NCBI GenBank assembly: GCA_028679325.1
Contig: JAJRBS010000178.1
Coordinates: forward strand, 1-7,437
Direction of reading: 5' to 3'
Length of the DNA: 7,437 bases
Source: Methanoregulaceae archaeon
GTDB taxonomy: Archaea > Halobacteriota > Methanomicrobia > Methanomicrobiales > Methanospirillaceae
In this document: one piece after another, positions 1-5,376 of the stretch
Numbering within the stretch: the first letter of the stretch is position 1
How the letters are laid out: each line of letters starts with the position of its first letter
Position numbers and translations under genes: made by a program
Notes under the pieces: model-generated
Databases searched by the model: none
What the model was told of the DNA's origin: nothing
What the model saw: only the letters and a program-made list of their open reading frames with translations

Positions 1-168
1 CTCGGTGCCGGGACGGTGGTGACCGAAGAGGCCAGCATCCCGCCCGGCTCAGTGGTAGTGGGTGTCCCGGGGAAAGCGGTGAAAGAGACCTCTCCCGCAC
101 AGAGGGAACACATTGTGGCCAACGCCCGGAACTACTGGGCCCTGGCCCAGGGATACATCGATGCATAG
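1..168 (+). CDS. Gamma-carbonic-anhydrase-like hexapeptide-repeat protein, C-terminal end (5' partial)
   Basis: Frame 1 is open from the first base to a TAG at 166-168, giving the last 55 residues of a protein that begins outside the window. The visible start is the end of a left-handed beta-helix (LGAGTVV, then IPPGSVVVGVPGKAVK). It is followed by a C-terminal helix with an NYWALAQGY segment. This GxVxPPGSxVxGxPAKxVRE-plus-helix ending is typical of the gamma-carbonic anhydrase / PaaY / YrdA family: trimeric, metal-binding proteins that hydrate CO2 or have unknown acyltransferase-like roles. The metal-binding histidines would lie upstream, so activity cannot be judged. The last 8 bases overlap the next gene, which suggests one mRNA and translational coupling. 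A sugar O-acetyltransferase of the same fold is possible but fits the C-terminus less well. Confidence 0.75.
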   Translation, partial: LGAGTVVTEEASIPPGSVVVGVPGKAVKETSPAQREHIVANARNYWALAQGYIDA

Positions 169-1432
169 TGTTGTCGTCATAGGCGCCGGTGTCACCGGGA
201 TCCAGGCAGCCCTCGATCTCGCCGATCACGGGGTCAGGGTCCACCTGGTGGAACGAGAGCCCTCCATCGGCGGGCACATGGCCCAGCTCGACAAGACCTT
301 CCCGACAAACGACTGCTCGATGTGCATCCTCTCCCCTAAGATGCTCGATGTCTCTCGGCACGAGAATATCAGCATCCATACCTGCACCGAAGTCATTGGT
401 ATTGACGGCGAGGTGGGAAGGTTCCGGGTAAAGGTCCGGAAGAACCCGCGGTACGTGGACGAGGAACTCTGCAACGGGTGCGGCGACTGCGTCAGGATCT
501 GCCCGGTCGAGGTCTACAACCGCTTCGATGCCGGCGTCGGGGTGCGGAAGGCCATCTACAAGCCCCAGCCCCAGGCGGTGCCGGACATCGTGATCCGGGA
601 CAATGACCACTGCATCGAGTGCGGACTCTGCTACGACATCTGCGGCCGCGATGCCATCAGGCGGGAGGACAGCCCGAAAGAAGCGGTGATCGAGGCGGCG
701 AGCGTCATCATCACCACCGGGTACGATGTCTTCGATGCCGTGAAGAAGGACCAGTTCCAGTACCTCCGGTATCCTGACGTCATAACCAGCCTCGAGTTCG
801 AGCGGATGATGAACGCCAGCGGGCCGACGGGCGGGGAGATCCGGAGACTCTCCGACGGAAAGGCCCCGGCCTCTGTGGTCTTCATCCAGTGCGTCGGATC
901 AAGGGACATCCCCCTCTCCCGTCCCTACTGCTCGGGTATCTGCTGCATGTACGCCCTGAAGAACGCCATGCTGCTCCGGGAAAAATACCCGGAAACCGGG
1001 GTGACCATCCTGTACATGGACATCCGGGCCTATGGCAAGGGCTACGAGGAGTACTTCGAGCGGGCAAAGTCCCTCGGTGTGGAGTTCCTTCGGGGGATGC
1101 CATCCGGGGTCCAGGTCCTTGACGGCTCGATGCTGATAAGGGTCGAGAACACCGAGACCGGGAAGATGGTGGAACTCCGGCCGGAACTGGTGGTGCTCTC
1201 GGTCGGGCTTGAGCCGGCCCGGGACAGCCGAGCTCTGGCCGCCAGTTGCGGCATACCGGTCTCTGAGTCCGGATTCTACCAGTCCCTCCATGACAAGCTC
1301 GACATGGTGGCAACCATCGCCCCCGGGATCTACATTGCAGGCACGGCGGTCTCTCCGAGGGATATCCCGGACTGTGTGGCCCAGGCCCAGGCAGCGGCCA
1401 TGCGGGCTTTCCTTGATGTCCTGCGGGGATGA
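161..1432 (+). CDS. Short HdrA-like (QmoA-like) FAD/iron-sulfur protein
   Basis: A 423-residue protein related to the A subunit of CoB-CoM heterodisulfide reductase, the flavoprotein that performs electron bifurcation in methanogens. An N-terminal dinucleotide fold carries GAGVTG (residues 8-13) and an acidic E31 after the second strand. Next come the HdrA signature GGHMAQLDKTFPTNDCSMC (37-55), an inserted two-cluster ferredoxin domain (C104/107/110/114 and C151/154/157/161), and the block C244, C257, C261, C262. The C-terminal FAD motif is GIYIAGTAVSPRDIPDC. Classical HdrA is roughly 650 residues; this protein lacks its N-terminal domain and C-terminal ferredoxin and is close in size to QmoA of sulfate reducers. 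No hdrB, hdrC or mvhD gene is visible nearby, so its partner is unknown. The second cluster motif ends C-G instead of the usual C-P. The ATG at 161 was chosen because it begins directly at the Rossmann strand (MHSVVVIGAG); a TTG at 113 would add 16 residues unlike the family. The likely role is soluble electron transfer. Confidence 0.9.
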   Translation: MHSVVVIGAGVTGIQAALDLADHGVRVHLVEREPSIGGHMAQLDKTFPTNDCSMCILSPKMLDVSRHENISIHTCTEVIGIDGEVGRFRVKVRKNPRYVDEELCNGCGDCVRICPVEVYNRFDAGVGVRKAIYKPQPQAVPDIVIRDNDHCIECGLCYDICGRDAIRREDSPKEAVIEAASVIITTGYDVFDAVKKDQFQYLRYPDVITSLEFERMMNASGPTGGEIRRLSDGKAPASVVFIQCVGSRDIPLSRPYCSGICCMYALKNAMLLREKYPETGVTILYMDIRAYGKGYEEYFERAKSLGVEFLRGMPSGVQVLDGSMLIRVENTETGKMVELRPELVVLSVGLEPARDSRALAASCGIPVSESGFYQSLHDKLDMVATIAPGIYIAGTAVSPRDIPDCVAQAQAAAMRAFLDVLRG

Positions 1433-1437
1433 GGCCG

Positions 1438-2466
1438 ATGAAGACCATTGACTGGGATGACGGCAGCGTCCTGCTTATTGACCAGACCCGTCTCCCTTCC
1501 GTCTTAAAGATGGTACGGTGCCGAAGCGTGAGCCATCTGATCACCGCCATCCGGCGGCTTGAAGTCCGCGGGGCCCCGGCACTGGGTGTTGCCGGTGCCT
1601 ACGGCGTGGCGCTGGCAGCCTTCACAACCAGGGGAAGGGACTTTGAGAACTTTGCCGGGAAGGTAGAGGCGGCCGCACAGCAGATAGCGAGGGCCAGGCC
1701 CACGGCAGTCAACCTCTCGTGGGGGGCAGAACAGGTGCTTGCCCGGGTGCAGCAGGCCAGGTCCATCGATGAGGCCCGGGAGGCCGCACTCGCTGAGGCG
1801 CAGAGGATCGCCGATGAAGATGTCGCCGCCTGCCATGCCCTGGGGGACTATGGCGCCTCCCTCATTCCCGACCACTCCACGGTCCTCACCCACTGCAATG
1901 CCGGGGCCCTGGCCTGCCGGGAATGGGGGACGGCGCTCGGGGTGATCCGCTCTGCCGTCCAGGCAGGTAAGAAGGTCAGCATCATCTCCTGCGAGACCCG
2001 GCCCTTGCTCCAGGGGTCCCGCCTCACCGCCTGGGAGCTTGACCGGGATGGGATCCCGGTGACGGTGATCCCCGATTCCGCGGCTGCTCACCTGATGAGG
2101 AAGGGCAGGATCGACTGCGTGCTAGTGGGAGCGGATCGCATCACCCACGATGCCGTCTTCAACAAGGTGGGGACCTACATGCACGCTGTCTCTGCCCGTG
2201 CCCACGGGATTCCCTTCTACGTGGCCGCACCCCTCTCCACCTTCGACCCTGACCACGGCGAAGAAGAGATCGAGATAGAGGACCGCGACCGGGACGAAGT
2301 GGCGACCTTCAACGGCAGAGTCCTGATTCCTGATGGAGTCCCGGTGCTGAACCCTGCCTTCGATGCCACCCCCCTGTCCCTGGTCACCGCCATCGTTACC
2401 CCGTTCGGAGTCCTCCGTCCACCCCTCGACTGGGAGACGATAGCAGCAAAACGCAGGGTTATATAA
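1438..2466 (+). CDS. mtnA: S-methyl-5-thioribose-1-phosphate isomerase (MtnA/eIF2B-alpha-like family)
   Basis: A 342-residue sugar-phosphate isomerase. It converts the aldose 5-methylthioribose 1-phosphate to the ketose 5-methylthioribulose 1-phosphate in salvage of methylthioadenosine; in methanogens a route through deaminated nucleosides is known. Visible landmarks are LIDQTRLP (13-20), VRGAPALG (43-50), the catalytic-cysteine block HCNAGALAC with C153, CETRP (185-189), GADRI with the catalytic D233, and the NPAFDATP / TAIVTPFGV C-terminal core. Length is normal for the family. The related ribose-1,5-bisphosphate isomerase of archaeal AMP metabolism is the main alternative, but the HCNAGALA block favours MtnA. 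An in-frame ATG at 1429 overlaps the upstream stop as ATGA. The ATG at 1438 is preferred because MKTIDWDDG matches the family N-terminus and GAGG lies just upstream. The gene is probably cotranscribed with the HdrA-like gene. The cellular location is cytoplasmic. Confidence 0.9.
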   Translation: MKTIDWDDGSVLLIDQTRLPSVLKMVRCRSVSHLITAIRRLEVRGAPALGVAGAYGVALAAFTTRGRDFENFAGKVEAAAQQIARARPTAVNLSWGAEQVLARVQQARSIDEAREAALAEAQRIADEDVAACHALGDYGASLIPDHSTVLTHCNAGALACREWGTALGVIRSAVQAGKKVSIISCETRPLLQGSRLTAWELDRDGIPVTVIPDSAAAHLMRKGRIDCVLVGADRITHDAVFNKVGTYMHAVSARAHGIPFYVAAPLSTFDPDHGEEEIEIEDRDRDEVATFNGRVLIPDGVPVLNPAFDATPLSLVTAIVTPFGVLRPPLDWETIAAKRRVI

Positions 2467-2467
2467 T
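2457..2467 (+). promoter_or_regulatory. Archaeal TATA box for the DUF116 gene, overlapping the mtnA stop
   Basis: TTATATAA at 2459-2466 is a strong archaeal TATA match in otherwise GC-rich sequence. It contains the mtnA stop codon TAA (2464-2466). An A-rich BRE-like stretch (GCAAAACG) precedes it. Transcription normally starts about 25 bases downstream of the box centre, which is at about 2488-2491, that is at the DUF116 ATG. No Shine-Dalgarno sequence lies before that ATG. Both facts point to a leaderless mRNA. Confidence 0.65.
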
Positions 2468-2490
2468 TTCGCGGTTACCTTCATCTGCAG

Positions 2491-3207
2491 ATGGCAACGG
2501 ATACCACCATCCTCAACCAGATCATCTATATCATCGGCGAGATCACCCTGATCGTCATTGCCGGAGTCTTCTTCTTCGCGGTCCTGATGGTGATCCTTGC
2601 CTGGCTCTCCATACGGAGGGGAAAAATCTACTTCCCCTCCTTCCTCAAGGCAGGAATGGTCCTCGTCGAAGGTCTGGCCCGGGCTCTCTTCAAGCTCTTC
2701 GGGCTCGAAGACAACCAGGTCCATGCCTTCTTCATCCAGCTCCATAACACCCTGAACAAGAAGGCGTTCGCGGCCGTCCCGGTCAGCGAGCGGGCCATAT
2801 TCCTTCCCCAGTGTCTCCGGTCGGCCCAGTGCCCTGCCCACCTGACCCCCGAAGGCCTGAAGTGCCGCTGCTGTGGGTTGTGCACCATCGGCCACTGGCT
2901 GCCTGCCTTCGAACAGATGGGCTACCACGTCTTCTCGGTGCCGGGCTCGTCGTTCATCAAGAGGATGGTCAAGAAGTACCACCCGAAGGCAATCCTCGGC
3001 GTGGGCTGTATAACGGAAGTCAAGGAGGGGCTGGAGATGGCAGACAAGCTGGGGCTCATCTCCATGGGGGTGGTCACCCTGAAGGAAGGGTGCGTCGAGA
3101 CCCTGGTCAACTGGGAAGAAGTTTTCGAGATAGCCGTAGCCGGCGTCGACCCGTCCCGGGTGCCTAAGGACCTCATCCTGCCGGACGGGAAACCTGCTCC
3201 CGGCTAG
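2491..3207 (+). CDS. DUF116 family protein, membrane-anchored and cysteine-rich
   Basis: A 238-residue protein of the DUF116 family (COG1852), which is widespread in methanogens and anaerobic bacteria and has no firmly established function. A long hydrophobic N-terminus (about residues 10-40) ends in IRRGK, which suggests one or two membrane segments with the rest of the protein cytoplasmic. The conserved core has LPQCLRSAQCPA (C108, C114), a C-x2-C-x2-C cluster (C125, C128, C131, with an extra C127) followed by TIGHW, then VPGSSFIKR and GVGCITEVKEG (C173), and a late C201. The cysteine pattern suggests a metal or Fe-S site; this is an inference from spacing. The ATG at 2491 lacks a ribosome binding site and sits at the predicted transcription start. 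The gene ends convergently with the ubiA homologue; their stop codons overlap. Confidence 0.88.
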   Translation: MATDTTILNQIIYIIGEITLIVIAGVFFFAVLMVILAWLSIRRGKIYFPSFLKAGMVLVEGLARALFKLFGLEDNQVHAFFIQLHNTLNKKAFAAVPVSERAIFLPQCLRSAQCPAHLTPEGLKCRCCGLCTIGHWLPAFEQMGYHVFSVPGSSFIKRMVKKYHPKAILGVGCITEVKEGLEMADKLGLISMGVVTLKEGCVETLVNWEEVFEIAVAGVDPSRVPKDLILPDGKPAPG

Positions 3208-4043
3208 GTCAGGAGAGCTGCTGCCAGGAAGACCACCAGGGCGCCGAACATGCCGACCTTCAGGAGCGAGGTAGCACGGGTTCTCCGGACACATCCGGGA
3301 TCCGTACATCGAACCGGGGATAGGGATCCGGCCAGGATGAGGAGATCGACCGGCACGATACCGGCCAGGTAGGGCCATCCCCACCAGGCGACCGGGTAGA
3401 TGCTTGCAACGACGGCAAGGACCGCTGCTGCGAGAGAGAAGAGCACCGTGGCCCGGATCCCGAAGCGAACCGGGACGGTCCGGGCTCCGGCCTTTTCGTC
3501 ACCCTCGACATCTTCTGCGGCCTTCAGCAGTTCCCGGGAGACCATGGCAGAGAAGGTGATGACCGAGATCGGCACTACCGTCACTGCCCCTTCCGGACCG
3601 AGGTAGGCCCCGCCGAAGAGAAAGATCGAAGCCGAGAGGTAGGCGACAGTGGCATTTCCAAGAAAGGTGGTCCGCTTCAGGTAGTAGGCATAAGAAACGA
3701 GGAGGATTGAGTTGAAGACGGCGATGGCCAGGCAGAGGGGGTTTGTGAAGACAGAGAGGATGATGCCGGCAACAAAGAGGAGGGCGGCCTCGTACCAGGC
3801 CTGGCGGGGGCTGACTTCCCCGGAAGGAATGGGCCTACCGGGGCGGTTCACGCGGTCGATGCCGGCATCGGCGTAGTCGTTGATGGTGTTGCCGCCGGCC
3901 GTGACCAGGAAAACAATGGCCAGGAGCAGGAGGACCCCCGGAACGACCGTACCCGAAGCGATGAAGTACCCGAGAATAGCCGCAAGCCCGGCAACCATGG
4001 CGTTTGCCGGCCGCAGAATACGGATGATGCCGGGGAGTTTCAT
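3204..4043 (-). CDS. UbiA-family prenyltransferase, probable digeranylgeranylglyceryl phosphate synthase
   Basis: A 279-residue polytopic membrane protein of the UbiA superfamily, with about nine hydrophobic segments. The likely reaction is transfer of a geranylgeranyl group to geranylgeranylglyceryl phosphate, the second ether-bond step of archaeal lipid synthesis (EC 2.5.1.42). The N-terminus IIRILRPANAMVAG is typical of this clade. The first Mg-diphosphate motif is NDYADAGID (N55, D56, D59, D63) followed by NRPGRPIPSG. The second region is SRELLKAAEDVEGD, with DxxxD at D178/D182; many relatives have Asp where A175 stands here. The ATG at 4043 is chosen because MKLPGIIRILRP matches the family start and GAGG lies 6 bases before it; the open frame upstream of it runs through the tRNA gene. 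Other UbiA activities (quinone or heme synthesis) are less likely in a methanogen. There is no space for a separate conventional promoter between the tRNA and this gene. Confidence 0.85.
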   Translation of the reverse strand: MKLPGIIRILRPANAMVAGLAAILGYFIASGTVVPGVLLLLAIVFLVTAGGNTINDYADAGIDRVNRPGRPIPSGEVSPRQAWYEAALLFVAGIILSVFTNPLCLAIAVFNSILLVSYAYYLKRTTFLGNATVAYLSASIFLFGGAYLGPEGAVTVVPISVITFSAMVSRELLKAAEDVEGDEKAGARTVPVRFGIRATVLFSLAAAVLAVVASIYPVAWWGWPYLAGIVPVDLLILAGSLSPVRCTDPGCVRRTRATSLLKVGMFGALVVFLAAALLT

Positions 4044-4059
4044 GCCAGCCTCAACGGAG

Positions 4060-4064
4060 AAAAA
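4060..4064 (-). terminator. Short T tract after tRNA-Arg (possible partial terminator)
   Basis: Five Ts (read on the minus strand) directly follow the tRNA discriminator base and precede CTCC and the ubiA start 21 bases from the tRNA. Oligo-T tracts can terminate archaeal RNA polymerase. Because ubiA has no other obvious promoter, termination here is probably incomplete. The call is tentative. Confidence 0.3.
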
Positions 4065-4139
4065 CGGGCGTGGGGGGATTTGAACCCCCGACCTATAGCT
4101 TAGGAGGCTACCGCCCTGTCCAGGCTGGGCCACACGCCC
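4065..4139 (-). tRNA. tRNA-Arg (anticodon CCU, reads AGG)
   Basis: A complete 75-base cloverleaf can be folded by hand. The acceptor stem GGGCGTG pairs with CACGCCC, and the discriminator base is G. The D stem is GCCC/GGGC with G18G19 in the loop. The anticodon stem is GTAGC/GCTAT with loop CTCCTAA, giving anticodon CCT. The variable loop is AGGTC, with C48 able to pair with G15. The T arm is GGGGG-TTCAAAT-CCCCC. All stems pair fully apart from one G-U at 27-43. There is no intron, and CCA is not encoded; T5 follows the discriminator directly. Position 26 is G, the target of Trm1, whose gene is divergent next door. AGG is used regularly in the surrounding genes. Confidence 0.97.
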
Positions 4140-4153
4140 CTGCCATGATCAGT

Positions 4154-4175
4154 TGATAAAGATAAGGTATAAGGT
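4154..4175. promoter_or_regulatory. Divergent AT-rich promoter region between tRNA-Arg and trm1
   Basis: The 51-63 bases between the tRNA and trm1 contain the only AT-rich patch nearby. The element GGTATAAGG (4166-4174) reads CCTTATACC on the other strand. On the minus strand its centre is about 30 bases before the mature tRNA 5' end. On the plus strand it predicts a start near 4195-4197, just before the trm1 ATG at 4203. A second TA-rich piece, GATAAAGATAA, lies at 4155-4165. One TATA element may serve both directions, or two may overlap; sequence alone cannot decide. Confidence 0.5.
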
Positions 4176-4202
4176 TTCCGCAATCCACCAATGACAGGGA
4201 TT

Positions 4203-5315
4203 ATGGAGCGAATTTGGGTAGAGGAGGGCAGCACGCGTTTTTTTGTCCCGCTCCAGGACGAGCTCGCAGCCTTCCCTCCCTCCACGGCCCGGGTCTTTTA
4301 CAACCGGCGCATGGAGCTCAACCGCGATGTGACAGTGCTCTTCGTCTCCACGGTGCAGCCGAAAGACTATCTCGATGCCATGGGAGCCACCGGGGCGAGG
4401 GGGCTCCGGGTAGCCTCGGAGTGCGGGATACCGGTGACCATCAACGACAGGGATCCTGTGGCTGCCGGATGGATCCGGGAGAACGCCGGATTGTCCGGAG
4501 GACCAATCGAGGTTACCGGAGAGAATCTCCACACCCTCCTTTCTGTCCGGAGGTTCGATGCTGTCGACCTCGACCCCTACGGCTCCCCGGCTCCCTACAT
4601 CGATTCGGCTATACGCGGGACCGGGAGATACCTGCTGGTCACGGCCACCGATACCGCTCCCCTCTGCGGGGCCCACCAGAAGGCCGGGATACGCCGCTAT
4701 TTTGCCTCTGCCCTGAACAACGAGTACCATGCCGAGACCGGTCTCCGGATCCTGCTGGCCTTCGTGGCCCGTGAGGCAATAAAATACGACCGGGGGATCA
4801 CCCCAGTCTTCTGCTTTACCCGGCAGCACTACGTGCGGGCTCACTTCCGGCTTTCATCGGGAGCGGGCCCGGCCGACGCCTCTGTGGCCCGGATCGGGTA
4901 TGTCTTCCAATGCCGGTGCTGCCCGGGACGGACCGAGCATCCGGGAATCGTGCCTGAGTCTGTCTCCTGCCCGGAGTGCGGGGGAGCAACCATCCCTGTC
5001 GGGCCCGTATGGCTCGGAGCAATCCAGGACCAGGAAGTCCTCTCCACAATGATAGACCGGCTTCCCGATCTCCGGCTGAACACAGCCAGGGAACTGCTGC
5101 CTCTCCTGACCACACTCAGGGATGAGCTGCCGACCTCCTCCTTCTATGACTACCATGTGCTCGCGAGGCAGGCGAAGATCTCTCCCCTCCCCATCGCATC
5201 GGTTATCACCGGCCTTCGTGAGGCAGGATACAGGGCCAGCCGGGTGCACTATGCAGGGACGGGGATAAAGACCGATGCCCCGGCGAGTGTTGTTCTTGAC
5301 GTCATGCGGGTGTGA
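4203..5315 (+). CDS. trm1: tRNA (guanine26-N2)-dimethyltransferase Trm1
   Basis: A 370-residue SAM-dependent methyltransferase that makes N2,N2-dimethylguanosine at position 26 of tRNA. Visible family features are VFYNRRMELNRDVTV (31-45), the SAM-binding segment ATGARGLRVASECG (62-75), acidic NDRD (81-84), and the catalytic-type motif DLDPYGSP (D122 and D124). A zinc-ribbon-like set of cysteines follows (C237, C239, C240, then C256 and C259 in CPEC). The C-terminal RNA-binding part contains FYDYHVLAR (314-322) and GIKTDAP (354-360). Length is normal for archaeal Trm1. Two ATGs are in frame. The one at 4203 (MERIWVEEG) matches the family start and lies just after the predicted transcription start; the one at 4191 would add four residues. 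The enzyme should be cytoplasmic. The divergent tRNA-Arg carries G26 and is a plausible substrate. Confidence 0.93.
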   Translation: MERIWVEEGSTRFFVPLQDELAAFPPSTARVFYNRRMELNRDVTVLFVSTVQPKDYLDAMGATGARGLRVASECGIPVTINDRDPVAAGWIRENAGLSGGPIEVTGENLHTLLSVRRFDAVDLDPYGSPAPYIDSAIRGTGRYLLVTATDTAPLCGAHQKAGIRRYFASALNNEYHAETGLRILLAFVAREAIKYDRGITPVFCFTRQHYVRAHFRLSSGAGPADASVARIGYVFQCRCCPGRTEHPGIVPESVSCPECGGATIPVGPVWLGAIQDQEVLSTMIDRLPDLRLNTARELLPLLTTLRDELPTSSFYDYHVLARQAKISPLPIASVITGLREAGYRASRVHYAGTGIKTDAPASVVLDVMRV

Positions 5316-5376
5316 ACAAGTCGCGGGCGGCGGTCATGAAAATCGGTTTTTCTTGTTGTCACGTTCGACCGAAGTT
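5316..5376. terminator. Convergent intergenic region with T-rich tracts (possible bidirectional terminator)
   Basis: This 61-base gap lies between the trm1 stop and the stop of the GTPase gene on the opposite strand. On the plus strand it holds TTTTTCTTGTTGT (5347-5359), a reasonable oligo-T terminator for trm1. On the minus strand it holds ATTTTC from the run at 5338-5343, a weaker one for the GTPase. A 5-base inverted repeat, TCGGT (5343-5347) with ACCGA (5368-5372), is probably too short to matter. No gene is seen. Confidence 0.4.

Noticed and set aside
882..1550. A 222-codon minus-strand open frame across the end of the HdrA-like gene and start of mtnA.
   Set aside because: It is antisense to two well-recognised genes, and its Arg/Pro/Ser/Cys-rich product has no recognisable domain.
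2122..3384. A 420-codon minus-strand open frame.
   Set aside because: It is antisense to the end of mtnA and all of the DUF116 gene, and it crosses the end of ubiA in another frame. Composition is shadow-like and no family motif is visible.
4091..4097. CTATAGG inside tRNA-Arg as a dedicated ubiA promoter.
   Set aside because: The match is explained by the anticodon stem and variable loop of the tRNA and lacks an AT-rich context. It is kept only as a weak alternative to tRNA readthrough.
4044..4133. A 30-residue N-terminal extension of the UbiA protein in the open frame.
   Set aside because: The extension is translated tRNA gene sequence (bases 4065-4133) plus the short spacer. The family N-terminus begins at 4043.
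4149..4844. A 231-codon minus-strand open frame opposite trm1.
   Set aside because: It is antisense to the conserved methyltransferase domain of trm1 and has no family features.
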